Below, piece by piece: positions 58,169 through 64,000 of a stretch of 64,000 nucleotides of DNA. Origin of the DNA: Paracoccus zeaxanthinifaciens ATCC 21588 (GTDB lineage Bacteria > Pseudomonadota > Alphaproteobacteria > Rhodobacterales > Rhodobacteraceae); contig NZ_ATUJ01000001.1 in assembly GCF_000420145.1 (NCBI RefSeq), positions 124,001 to 188,000 on the forward strand, read 5' to 3'. How positions within the stretch are numbered: the stretch's first letter is position 1; every line of letters starts with the position of its first letter. The position numbers and the translations under genes were made by a program. The notes under the pieces were generated by a model that saw only the letters and a list, made by a program, of their open reading frames with translations, did not search any database and was not told the origin of the DNA.

Positions 58169-59089
58169 ATGTCCGTGATCGCCAAGATTGCAAGCCTGTC
58201 GCGCCGGGACCGCATCTCGTCGGTGGGCTATGCCCTCAGCGGGGTGTGGCTGTTCCTCGTGGCGCTGTTCTGGATGCTGGCCCCCGGCGGCGAAGGCGGG
58301 GGCGGCGGCATCGCGCGGCTGATGGCCGTGGTGGGCGTGGCCCTGCCGCTGGCGCTGATCTGGCTGGCGGTGTCGCTGGCCCGCAGCATCGCCGTCCTGC
58401 GCGCCGAGGCCGAGGATCTGCGCGCCACGCTGGCCCGCATGGGCCGCGACATCCCCGAGGCACCGCCCCCCGCGCCGAAGCCTCTGCATGGCGGCATCGC
58501 ACCCGCGCCCGACGCACCGCGCCCGCAATCCCGTCCGCGCCTGCCCGAACCGCCGCGCCCCGATGCGCCGCGCCCCGATGCCCAGCCCTCGATGGCGCTG
58601 GACGCCCCGCCGTCCCAGTCCGTGGATGCGGCGACCCTGATCCGGGCACTGAACTTCCCCGACGGACCCGACGATCACGAGGCGATCGACGCGCTGCGCC
58701 AGGCCCTGCGCGACACGACCAATTCGCGCGTGCTGCGCAGCGCCCAGGACGTGGTGACCCTGCTGGCGGGGCGCGACATCTACATGGACGACCTGCCGCC
58801 CGACGCGGCGCAGGCCGATGCGTGGCGCCGCTTCGCCGCGGGCGAGCGTGGCAGCGCGGTCGCCTCGCTCGGGGCGGTCCATGACGACCAGGCGCTGGAG
58901 GCGGTCTCGGCGATGCTGCATGACGACGACGTGTTCCGCGACACGGCGCATCACTTCCTGCGCAATTTCGACGGGTTGCTGGCGCGGCTGGTTCCGGAAC
59001 TGGACGACCTGCAGATCGCCGTGATGGCCGACAGCCGCTCGGGCCGGGCATTCATGCTGCTGGGGCGCGTCGCGGGCGCCTTCGGCTAG
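58169..59089 (+). CDS. Rhodobacterales membrane protein of unknown function
   Basis: The 306-residue product has two helices near the N terminus (about 21-40 and 52-75: ALSGVWLFLVALFWMLAPGG, LMAVVGVALPLALIWLAVSL), a short coiled-coil segment, a Pro/Ala-rich linker (about 98-150) and a helical, soluble C-terminal part with HDDQALEAVSAMLHDDDVFR. I know no function; proteins of this layout recur beside greA in related genomes, as far as I recall. It overlaps the convergent GNAT gene by 4 bases. Confidence 0.72.
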   Translation: MSVIAKIASLSRRDRISSVGYALSGVWLFLVALFWMLAPGGEGGGGGIARLMAVVGVALPLALIWLAVSLARSIAVLRAEAEDLRATLARMGRDIPEAPPPAPKPLHGGIAPAPDAPRPQSRPRLPEPPRPDAPRPDAQPSMALDAPPSQSVDAATLIRALNFPDGPDDHEAIDALRQALRDTTNSRVLRSAQDVVTLLAGRDIYMDDLPPDAAQADAWRRFAAGERGSAVASLGAVHDDQALEAVSAMLHDDDVFRDTAHHFLRNFDGLLARLVPELDDLQIAVMADSRSGRAFMLLGRVAGAFG

Positions 59090-59559
59090 GCCGCGTCGCG
59101 GCGCAGCACCAGGACCTGCCCCCACCAGGGCAGGCCGAACCTGCCCCGCGTTTCCTCCTGGAACCCAGTCGCCTCATAGAAAGCACGCGCCGGCGCGTTC
59201 GAGGCCCGCACCTCGACCCGCAGGCCGGGACGCCCCCGCAGGACGGCCTGCCGGTCGGCCTCGGCCAGAAGCGCGCGACCGATGCCGCGCCGCCCCTGCA
59301 CCACCGCGATGCCATCGACGACCAGGTCGCCCGTCGCGGGCGCCGCGCGGAACAGGTGCCGCAGCAGGCCGCCGCGTTCGGGCGCAAAGCCCCCGCCCGC
59401 ATCGCGCAGACCCGCCACGCCCAGCACGCGCCCCGCATCGTCCAGCGCCACGACGCCCCGTTCGGCGCGGCAGGGATCGACCCCACCCCAGCCGCCGAAA
59501 TGACGCCACCAGAGTGCTGCGGCATCCTCCAGCGCGTGGGCCGGGATGGGGCTGGCCAT
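59086..59559 (-). CDS. GNAT-family N-acetyltransferase
   Basis: The 157-residue frame starts at ATG 59559 (MASPIPAHALEDAAALWWRH); ATG 59592 upstream adds 11 residues and is also possible, with no clear ribosome site for either. It has the GNAT acetyl-CoA loop GRRGIGRALLAEADRQA (close to Q/RxxGxG/A) and the C-terminal FYEATGFQEETRGRFGLPWW. The substrate is unknown. It is divergent from azlC and converges on the preceding unknown gene. Confidence 0.82.
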   Translation of the reverse strand: MASPIPAHALEDAAALWWRHFGGWGGVDPCRAERGVVALDDAGRVLGVAGLRDAGGGFAPERGGLLRHLFRAAPATGDLVVDGIAVVQGRRGIGRALLAEADRQAVLRGRPGLRVEVRASNAPARAFYEATGFQEETRGRFGLPWWGQVLVLRRDAA

Positions 59560-59635
59560 GCGGATGTCACGGTCTTGTGTCGGGTTGCGCATCATGCAAG
59601 CAAGGTGGCGCGAAGCGAAGCTGGACGAAAGCCTC

Positions 59636-60412
59636 ATGTCACCGACACCGGAACCACGCCCGGATCCCGCGCAGGAAACCGCCGATCCGATCACCGCACG
59701 CGCATTGGCGCGCACGCCCCTGCAGGCCTTCTGGCACGGGATGTGGCAGTCGCTGCCCTTCCTGATCGTCATCGTGCCGTTCTCGTTGCTGTTCGGGGTC
59801 GTCGCCTCCGAGGCCGGGCTGGACCTTGCGCAGATCATGGGCTTCTCGGTGCTGGTGCTGGCGGGGGCGTCGCAATTCACCGCGGTGCAGCTGATGTCCG
59901 ACAACGCGCCCGCCATCATCGTCATCCTGTCCAGCCTTGCGGTGAACCTGCGCATGGCGATGTATTCGGCCTCGCTGGTGCCGTGGCTGGGCGATGCGCC
60001 GGCCAAGCACAAGGCGTGGCTGTCCTATGTGCTGGTCGATCAAAGCTATGCGCTGTCGATCCAGCATTACGAACGCCACCCGCGCCTGAGCATGATGCAG
60101 CGGCTGGCCTATTTCGCGGGCTGCGCGGTGCTGATCTGCGTGCCCTGGATGATCGCCACGGCGGTGGGTGCGATCATCGGGCAATCCATGCCCGAGGGCA
60201 TCGCGCTGGATTTCGCCATGCCGATCACCTTCCTCGCGATGATCGCGCCGATGCTGCGCACGGTCGCGCATATGGCGGCCTGCTTCACCTCGATCGTGCT
60301 GGCGCTGGTTCTGGCGGGGCTGCCCTCGGGGCTGGGGCTGCTGATCGCATCGCCCCTGGGCATGATCGCAGGCGCCGTCGTCGAGGCGCGCATGGCACCG
60401 AAGGAGGCCTGA
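59636..60412 (+). CDS. azlC: Branched-chain amino acid exporter subunit AzlC
   Basis: AzlC is the large subunit of a small exporter for branched-chain amino acids and analogues. The 258-residue product has eight or so helices, with WQSLPFLIVIVPFSLLFGVV, LAGASQFTAVQLMSDNAPAI and YVLVDQSYALSIQHYE. ATG 59636 is chosen; in-frame upstream ATGs exist, none with a good ribosome site. azlD starts immediately after the stop codon, separated by one base. Confidence 0.9.
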   Translation: MSPTPEPRPDPAQETADPITARALARTPLQAFWHGMWQSLPFLIVIVPFSLLFGVVASEAGLDLAQIMGFSVLVLAGASQFTAVQLMSDNAPAIIVILSSLAVNLRMAMYSASLVPWLGDAPAKHKAWLSYVLVDQSYALSIQHYERHPRLSMMQRLAYFAGCAVLICVPWMIATAVGAIIGQSMPEGIALDFAMPITFLAMIAPMLRTVAHMAACFTSIVLALVLAGLPSGLGLLIASPLGMIAGAVVEARMAPKEA

Positions 60413-60413
60413 G

Positions 60414-60743
60414 ATGCCGGTATCCGACCTGACCATCTGGATCGTCATCCTGATCCTCGGGGTCTTCACCTATCTGATCCGGTGGTCGTTCCTGGGGGTG
60501 CTGGGCGGTCGCGACCTGCCCGAATGGGTGCTGCGGATGCTGCGCTATACCCCGGTGGCGGTGCTGCCCGCGCTGGTCGCGCCGCTGGTCGTCTGGCCCG
60601 CCGCTACGGGTGGGCAGCCCGATCCGGCGCGCATGGCCGCCGCGCTGGCGACGGTCATCGCGGGCCTGTGGACCCGCAATGTCCTCGCCTCGATCGCGGC
60701 GGGGGCCGCGACCCTGGCGCTGATGCTCTATCTTCTGGCGTAG
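60414..60743 (+). CDS. azlD: Branched-chain amino acid exporter subunit AzlD
   Basis: The 109-residue partner of AzlC has three to four helices (SDLTIWIVILILGVFTYLIR; LASIAAGAATLALMLYLLA). The two together are predicted to export branched-chain amino acids. Its 3' end overlaps the lipoprotein gene on the other strand by 16 bases. ATG 60414 is one base after the azlC stop with GAGGCCTGAG upstream. Confidence 0.9.
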   Translation: MPVSDLTIWIVILILGVFTYLIRWSFLGVLGGRDLPEWVLRMLRYTPVAVLPALVAPLVVWPAATGGQPDPARMAAALATVIAGLWTRNVLASIAAGAATLALMLYLLA

Positions 60744-61354
60744 CCGGTGATCTGGCCGTCCTTCTGCTGCAGAAGGACGTCGTGATTGTTGGCCGGATCG
60801 CCGTCCTGGTGCCGCTTGGACACCACGCCCGGACGCGACAGGAACCAGTCGCGCAGCCGCAGGGGCGAGAAGCCGCGCGGTGCATCCTCGAAGCCCGGAA
60901 CGCCCTGCAGGACGCTGCCCACCGACACCGCGCAGAAGCTCTTGTTGGCGGGGCCGTGGGCCTCGGCGCGCCGGATGGCGATATCGGCCACCTCGCGCGT
61001 GACGGGGATGCTGTCCTCGGCCACCCACCAGGTCGAGCGGGCGTGATAGTCGATGTAGAAGTTCTTGTAGTTGTCCGTGATCCCGTACAGCACGTCATGC
61101 CGTTCGGGGATGCGAGGGTGGTTCCAGCTGCCCGCCGGGTCGAAGACCACGCGCTGGCTGCCGTTGATCATCAGCGCCGAATGGCCGCCCTGCCCGCGCG
61201 GAATGCCGATCACCGTGAACAGCGTGATCGAGGGCGGCTGGTCGGACACGAAGCGCGCCGCGCGCACCGTCTGGTCGGGTGCCCAGACATTGTCGGCGCC
61301 GCATGCCGCAAGGGCCGCCGGAAGCGAGGCGGCAAGGAATGTCCTGCGTTTCAT
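60728..61354 (-). CDS. Lipoprotein, possible permuted papain-like (NlpC/P60-like) fold
   Basis: The 208-residue product begins MKRRTFLAASLPAALAACGA: an RR motif, then lipobox LAAC with the acylated Cys18. The rest shows QGGHSALMINGSQRVVFDPA, with a His, and later NKSFCAVSVGSVLQGVPGF, with a Cys, in the order His before Cys that marks permuted papain-like cysteine peptidases. It may be a peptidoglycan or cell-wall amidase, but this is inference; no family match was run. It lies between azlCD and the oxidase subunit. Confidence 0.65.
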   Translation of the reverse strand: MKRRTFLAASLPAALAACGADNVWAPDQTVRAARFVSDQPPSITLFTVIGIPRGQGGHSALMINGSQRVVFDPAGSWNHPRIPERHDVLYGITDNYKNFYIDYHARSTWWVAEDSIPVTREVADIAIRRAEAHGPANKSFCAVSVGSVLQGVPGFEDAPRGFSPLRLRDWFLSRPGVVSKRHQDGDPANNHDVLLQQKDGQITGYARR

Positions 61355-61361
61355 CGCCGGC

Positions 61362-61514
61362 TCAGATATTCGTCAGCGCCATGAAGATCAGCACCACGAG
61401 CGACCCGATGGTCACCCAGGTGATGCCGCTCATCAGGCCGGCGAAGGCGCGCTTCTGCGCGGTCACGTCCATGGTGCCCTGAGTGGCTTCGGGTTTGTTG
61501 TCGAGATCGGCCAT
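61362..61514 (-). CDS. aa3-type cytochrome c oxidase subunit IV
   Basis: The 50-residue protein has one helix (ITWVTIGSLVVLIFMALTNI) and the pattern TMDVTAQKRAFAGLMSG that closely matches the small subunit IV of Paracoccus denitrificans aa3 oxidase (49 residues, MDIRHQQATFAGF region). The subunit is dispensable for the core enzyme in that organism. It is not beside ctaC/ctaD/ctaE here. ATG 61514 with GGAATGGC-type sequence upstream. Confidence 0.86.
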   Translation of the reverse strand: MADLDNKPEATQGTMDVTAQKRAFAGLMSGITWVTIGSLVVLIFMALTNI

Positions 61515-61569
61515 TCCTGCCCCCTTGGTCAGTATCCTGTCCTTGCGATAGCCGAAGCGCGTTGCCCTG

Positions 61570-62592
61570 TCACGCCCCCCACAGCACCGCGCCGTCCCTT
61601 TCGCCCACGGGTCTTGCACGACCGTCACGCCCCAGCCGGTTCAGGTGGGCGACGGCCTCGACCAGGGCCAGGCCGAACTCGCCCTCGCCGATGCGGCGGC
61701 GGAACAGGATGTCGAAGCAGTCGACCGCGCTGCGGGGCGTTTCGGCCAGCGCCGCGGCCAGGCGGTCCAGCGCGGCGCGGTGATTCTCGATCAGCTGGCG
61801 CAGGCGGAAGGGCAGCCCGACAAAGGGCAGCTTGTGCCCCGGCAGGACCAGCTGGTCGTCGCGCGACAGAGGCAGCAGGCGTTCGCAGCTGTCCAGCCAT
61901 TCGCCCACCGGATCCGCGCCGGGTTCCGTCGGATAGACCCCCAGATTGGGCGAGATCGAGGGCAGAAGCTGATCGCCCCCGATGACCAGCCCGTCATCCT
62001 GCGACCAGAAGGTCGCGTGGCAGGGCGCATGGCCATGCCCCATCGCGATGCGCCAGTCCCGCCCGCCCATGCGGATCACCTGCCCCTCGGACAGGCGATC
62101 GAACCCAAGGGGCAGCGGATGCACCACGTCGGCGAAGTTGAACGGACGTTCGGCGGCGCGCTTGGCCAGCAGCTCGACGGGCATCCCTGCGCGGCGCCAG
62201 AAGTCCAGCGATTCCGCAGGCGGGCGCGGCTGGTCGTCCAGCACCAGCATCCGCGCCATCAGCCAGGCGGTGCGCGTCATCGCAAGCGATGCGCCCTGCC
62301 TGGCCATCAGCCAGCCCGCAAGGCCGATATGGTCGGGGTGGTGATGCGTGCCGATCACGCGGGTGACGGGCCGCCCGCCAAGCGGTCCGGCCAGCAGCCC
62401 TTCCCAGATCGCACGGCCCCGCCTGCTGTCGAAGCCGGTGTCGATCACCGTCCAGCCGTCCCCGTCATCCAGCGCGAAGACGTTCACATGGTCCAGCCGC
62501 ATCGGCAGCGGCAGGCGCATCCACAGGATGCCGGGCGCGACCTCGATGGCCGCGCCTTCCTCGGGCGGGGTGTCGAAGGGCGTGCGGATCAC
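61570..62592 (-). CDS. Metallo-beta-lactamase-fold hydrolase
   Basis: The 340-residue product has the zinc motif GTHHHPDHIGLAGWL (HxHxDH), a second His near GHGHAPCH, and a third at VLPGHKLPF, the pattern of MBL-fold enzymes of the glyoxalase II or lactonase type. GTG 62592 overlaps the acyl-CoA dehydrogenase stop as GTGA, so it is translationally coupled. A thioesterase, lactonase or hydrolase acting on acyl-CoA intermediates fits the context but is inference. Confidence 0.85.
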   Translation of the reverse strand: MIRTPFDTPPEEGAAIEVAPGILWMRLPLPMRLDHVNVFALDDGDGWTVIDTGFDSRRGRAIWEGLLAGPLGGRPVTRVIGTHHHPDHIGLAGWLMARQGASLAMTRTAWLMARMLVLDDQPRPPAESLDFWRRAGMPVELLAKRAAERPFNFADVVHPLPLGFDRLSEGQVIRMGGRDWRIAMGHGHAPCHATFWSQDDGLVIGGDQLLPSISPNLGVYPTEPGADPVGEWLDSCERLLPLSRDDQLVLPGHKLPFVGLPFRLRQLIENHRAALDRLAAALAETPRSAVDCFDILFRRRIGEGEFGLALVEAVAHLNRLGRDGRARPVGERDGAVLWGA

Positions 62593-64000
62593 GCGGCGAA
62601 ATCGCCCGCCAGCGCCTCGTCGGCGATGCCGGTCAGATCGTCCAGCCCTGCCAGCGCCTCGGCCAGGTCGCCCGCGTTGCGGGGCAGCACGCGCGCCATG
62701 AAGACCCGCGCCAGCGCCCGGTGCGATTCCCCGCCGCGCAGCGCCGCCCTGAGGTGGTAATGCCCGCCAAGCACCCGCGCGAAGGCGGTCAGATAGGGCA
62801 CGGCCCCGGCGAAGCGCACGGGAAGGTCGCGATCCAGCAACGCGATCGTCGCCTCGCGCAGGGTCTCGGCGGCCTGCCACAGCTGATGGGCCAGTTCCGG
62901 GTTGTCGGCCTGCGCGGCCTTCGCGCCGTCCAGCACCTCGTCCAGCAGGCGCATCGCGGCATCGCCGCCATCGGCCAGCTTGCGCCCCACCAGGTCCATC
63001 GCCTGGATGCCGTTCGTCCCCTCGTAGATCGAGGTGATGCGCACGTCGCGCAGATATTGCGCGGCGCCCGTCTCCTCGACATAGCCCATGCCGCCATGGA
63101 CCTGCACGCCCATGTCGGCCACGCGGATGCCGGTGTCGGTGCCATATGCCTTGGCGATCGGCGTCAGGAAGGCCGCGCGGGCGGCGTGATCGGCATCGCC
63201 CGTCGCGCGCTCCATGTCGATGGCCGTGGCGCAGGCCAGGCCGATGGCGCGGGCGGCAAAGACCTCGGCCCGCGCGGTGGCCAGCATGCGGCGCACGTCG
63301 GGGTGGCGGATGATCGGGCCCATCTGGTTGCGGTCCTGCGCATAGGCGACGGCCTTCTGCAGCGCGGCCTCGGCCACGCCGACGCCCTGCATGCCGACGC
63401 CCAGCCGCGCGCAGTTCATCATCGTGAACATCGCGGCCATGCCCTTGTTTTCCGCACCGACCAGCCAGCCGGTCGCACCGTCATAGGACATGACGCAGGT
63501 CGGGCTGCCGTGGATGCCCAGCTTTTCCTCCAGGCTGACGACCTTGAGATCGTTGGCCACGCCCGGGTTGCCCTGATCGTCGGGGATGAATTTCGGGACC
63601 ATGAACAGGCTGATGCCGCGCGTGCCCTTGTCCGCCCCCGGCAGGCGGGCCAGCACCAGGTGGCACACGTTCGATGTGACGTCGCTGTCGCCCCAAGTGA
63701 TGTAGATCTTCTGCCCCGTGATCCGGTAGGTGCCGTCGCCCGCGGGTTCGGCCCGCGTGACCAGCGCGCCCACGTCGCTGCCCGCGCCCGGCTCGGTCAG
63801 GTTCATGGTGCCCGACCATTCGCCGCTGATCAGCTTGGGCAGGTACAGGGCCTTCAGCTCGTCGCTGGCGTGATGTTCCAGCGCCTCGATCTGCCCTTGG
63901 GTCAGCAGCGGGTTCAGCTGCAGCGCAAGGTTCGCGCCCGACATCATTTCCGCGACCGACATGTTCAGCGCCTGCGGCAGGCCCATGCCGCCATGTTCGG
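62589..64000 (-). CDS. Acyl-CoA dehydrogenase, DmdC-like subfamily (5' end outside window)
   Basis: The gene runs off the right edge; about 470 residues of the C-terminal part are present. It has the flavin and substrate blocks NLTEPGAGSDVGALVTRAEP, ITGQKIYITWGDSD, GGMGYVEETGAAQYLRDVRI, the catalytic Glu region SIYEGTNGIQAMDL, and a further C-terminal domain (AETLREATIALLDRDL) typical of the large, about 590-residue acyl-CoA dehydrogenases such as DmdC (3-methylmercaptopropionyl-CoA dehydrogenase). The substrate is uncertain. The MBL-fold gene is coupled to it. Confidence 0.9.
   Translation of the reverse strand, partial: EHGGMGLPQALNMSVAEMMSGANLALQLNPLLTQGQIEALEHHASDELKALYLPKLISGEWSGTMNLTEPGAGSDVGALVTRAEPAGDGTYRITGQKIYITWGDSDVTSNVCHLVLARLPGADKGTRGISLFMVPKFIPDDQGNPGVANDLKVVSLEEKLGIHGSPTCVMSYDGATGWLVGAENKGMAAMFTMMNCARLGVGMQGVGVAEAALQKAVAYAQDRNQMGPIIRHPDVRRMLATARAEVFAARAIGLACATAIDMERATGDADHAARAAFLTPIAKAYGTDTGIRVADMGVQVHGGMGYVEETGAAQYLRDVRITSIYEGTNGIQAMDLVGRKLADGGDAAMRLLDEVLDGAKAAQADNPELAHQLWQAAETLREATIALLDRDLPVRFAGAVPYLTAFARVLGGHYHLRAALRGGESHRALARVFMARVLPRNAGDLAEALAGLDDLTGIADEALAGDFAA

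Overview
The window looks like the chromosome of a Paracoccus-type alphaproteobacterium (order Rhodobacterales). It is uniformly GC-rich, it has alphaproteobacterial gene orders (rimP-nusA-ylxR-infB; pdxJ-acpS-lepB-rnc-era; argH-lptM-lysA; mlaA-mlaC), it encodes a 50-residue Paracoccus-type aa3 oxidase subunit IV, and it carries polyhydroxybutyrate genes and a methylsuccinyl-CoA dehydrogenase of the ethylmalonyl-CoA pathway. It is mainly core genome. I see no rRNA, tRNA, CRISPR array, insertion sequence, prophage or defence island.

Layout. 0-6 kb: the end of a tspO gene, then the translation/transcription operon rimP-nusA-ylxR-infB behind a strong promoter and a leader terminator. 6-12 kb: a 42-residue protein gene with its own terminator, an operon for a periplasmic peptidyl-prolyl isomerase, argJ and mutT, and the divergent secA. 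12-17 kb: three tandem peptide-deformylase paralogues (two lacking catalytic residues) with fmt, a MalY-type lyase and accA. 17-27 kb: ftsE-ftsX-plsC, a zinc-ribbon membrane protein, a large TIGR02302 protein, lysA, an LptM-like lipoprotein, argH, a TlpA-like thioredoxin and tag. 27-34 kb: an EAL protein, phaA-phaB separated by a perfect 15-bp inverted repeat, small DUF465 and DUF2007 proteins, a tRNA methyltransferase, a polyprenyl diphosphate synthase and amtB. 34-41 kb: a class A penicillin-binding protein, mlaC-mlaA, a decayed type I secretion ABC gene fused by deletion to the start of an hlyD gene, and a short-chain fatty acid transporter. 41-50 kb: rnr, a GNAT enzyme, dapE, a TauE-family permease, mcd, a META-domain lipoprotein, recO and rarD. 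50-58 kb: DUF1491-era-rnc-lepB-acpS-pdxJ, a TPR protein, ETF-ubiquinone oxidoreductase and greA. 58-64 kb: a Rhodobacterales membrane protein of unknown function, a GNAT enzyme, azlCD, a papain-like-fold lipoprotein candidate, oxidase subunit IV, a metallo-beta-lactamase-fold hydrolase and the 3' part of an acyl-CoA dehydrogenase.

How the genes work together. Two acyl-CoA dehydrogenases (mcd and the truncated one at the right edge) would pass electrons to ETF and then to ETF-QO, also encoded here, and so into the quinone pool. phaA and phaB supply 3-hydroxybutyryl-CoA for storage polymer and for the ethylmalonyl-CoA pathway, in which Mcd acts. lysA and dapE belong to lysine/diaminopimelate synthesis and, with PBP1, FtsEX and DapE products, feed the cell wall. 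MlaA/MlaC, PlsC, AccA, AcpS and LptM serve the envelope lipids. SecA, LepB and the periplasmic isomerase serve export. Fmt and the deformylase act on initiator Met-tRNA and nascent chains.

The most notable items are the deformylase trio with two apparent pseudoenzymes, the type I secretion pseudogene whose collapse has removed the native start of hlyD, the phaA-phaB palindrome, the rimP leader terminator, and the small 42-residue gene with a UUCG terminator. I found no convincing wholly new system. Coordinates come from reading frames and start choices made by eye; family assignments come from recognised motifs, not from database searches.
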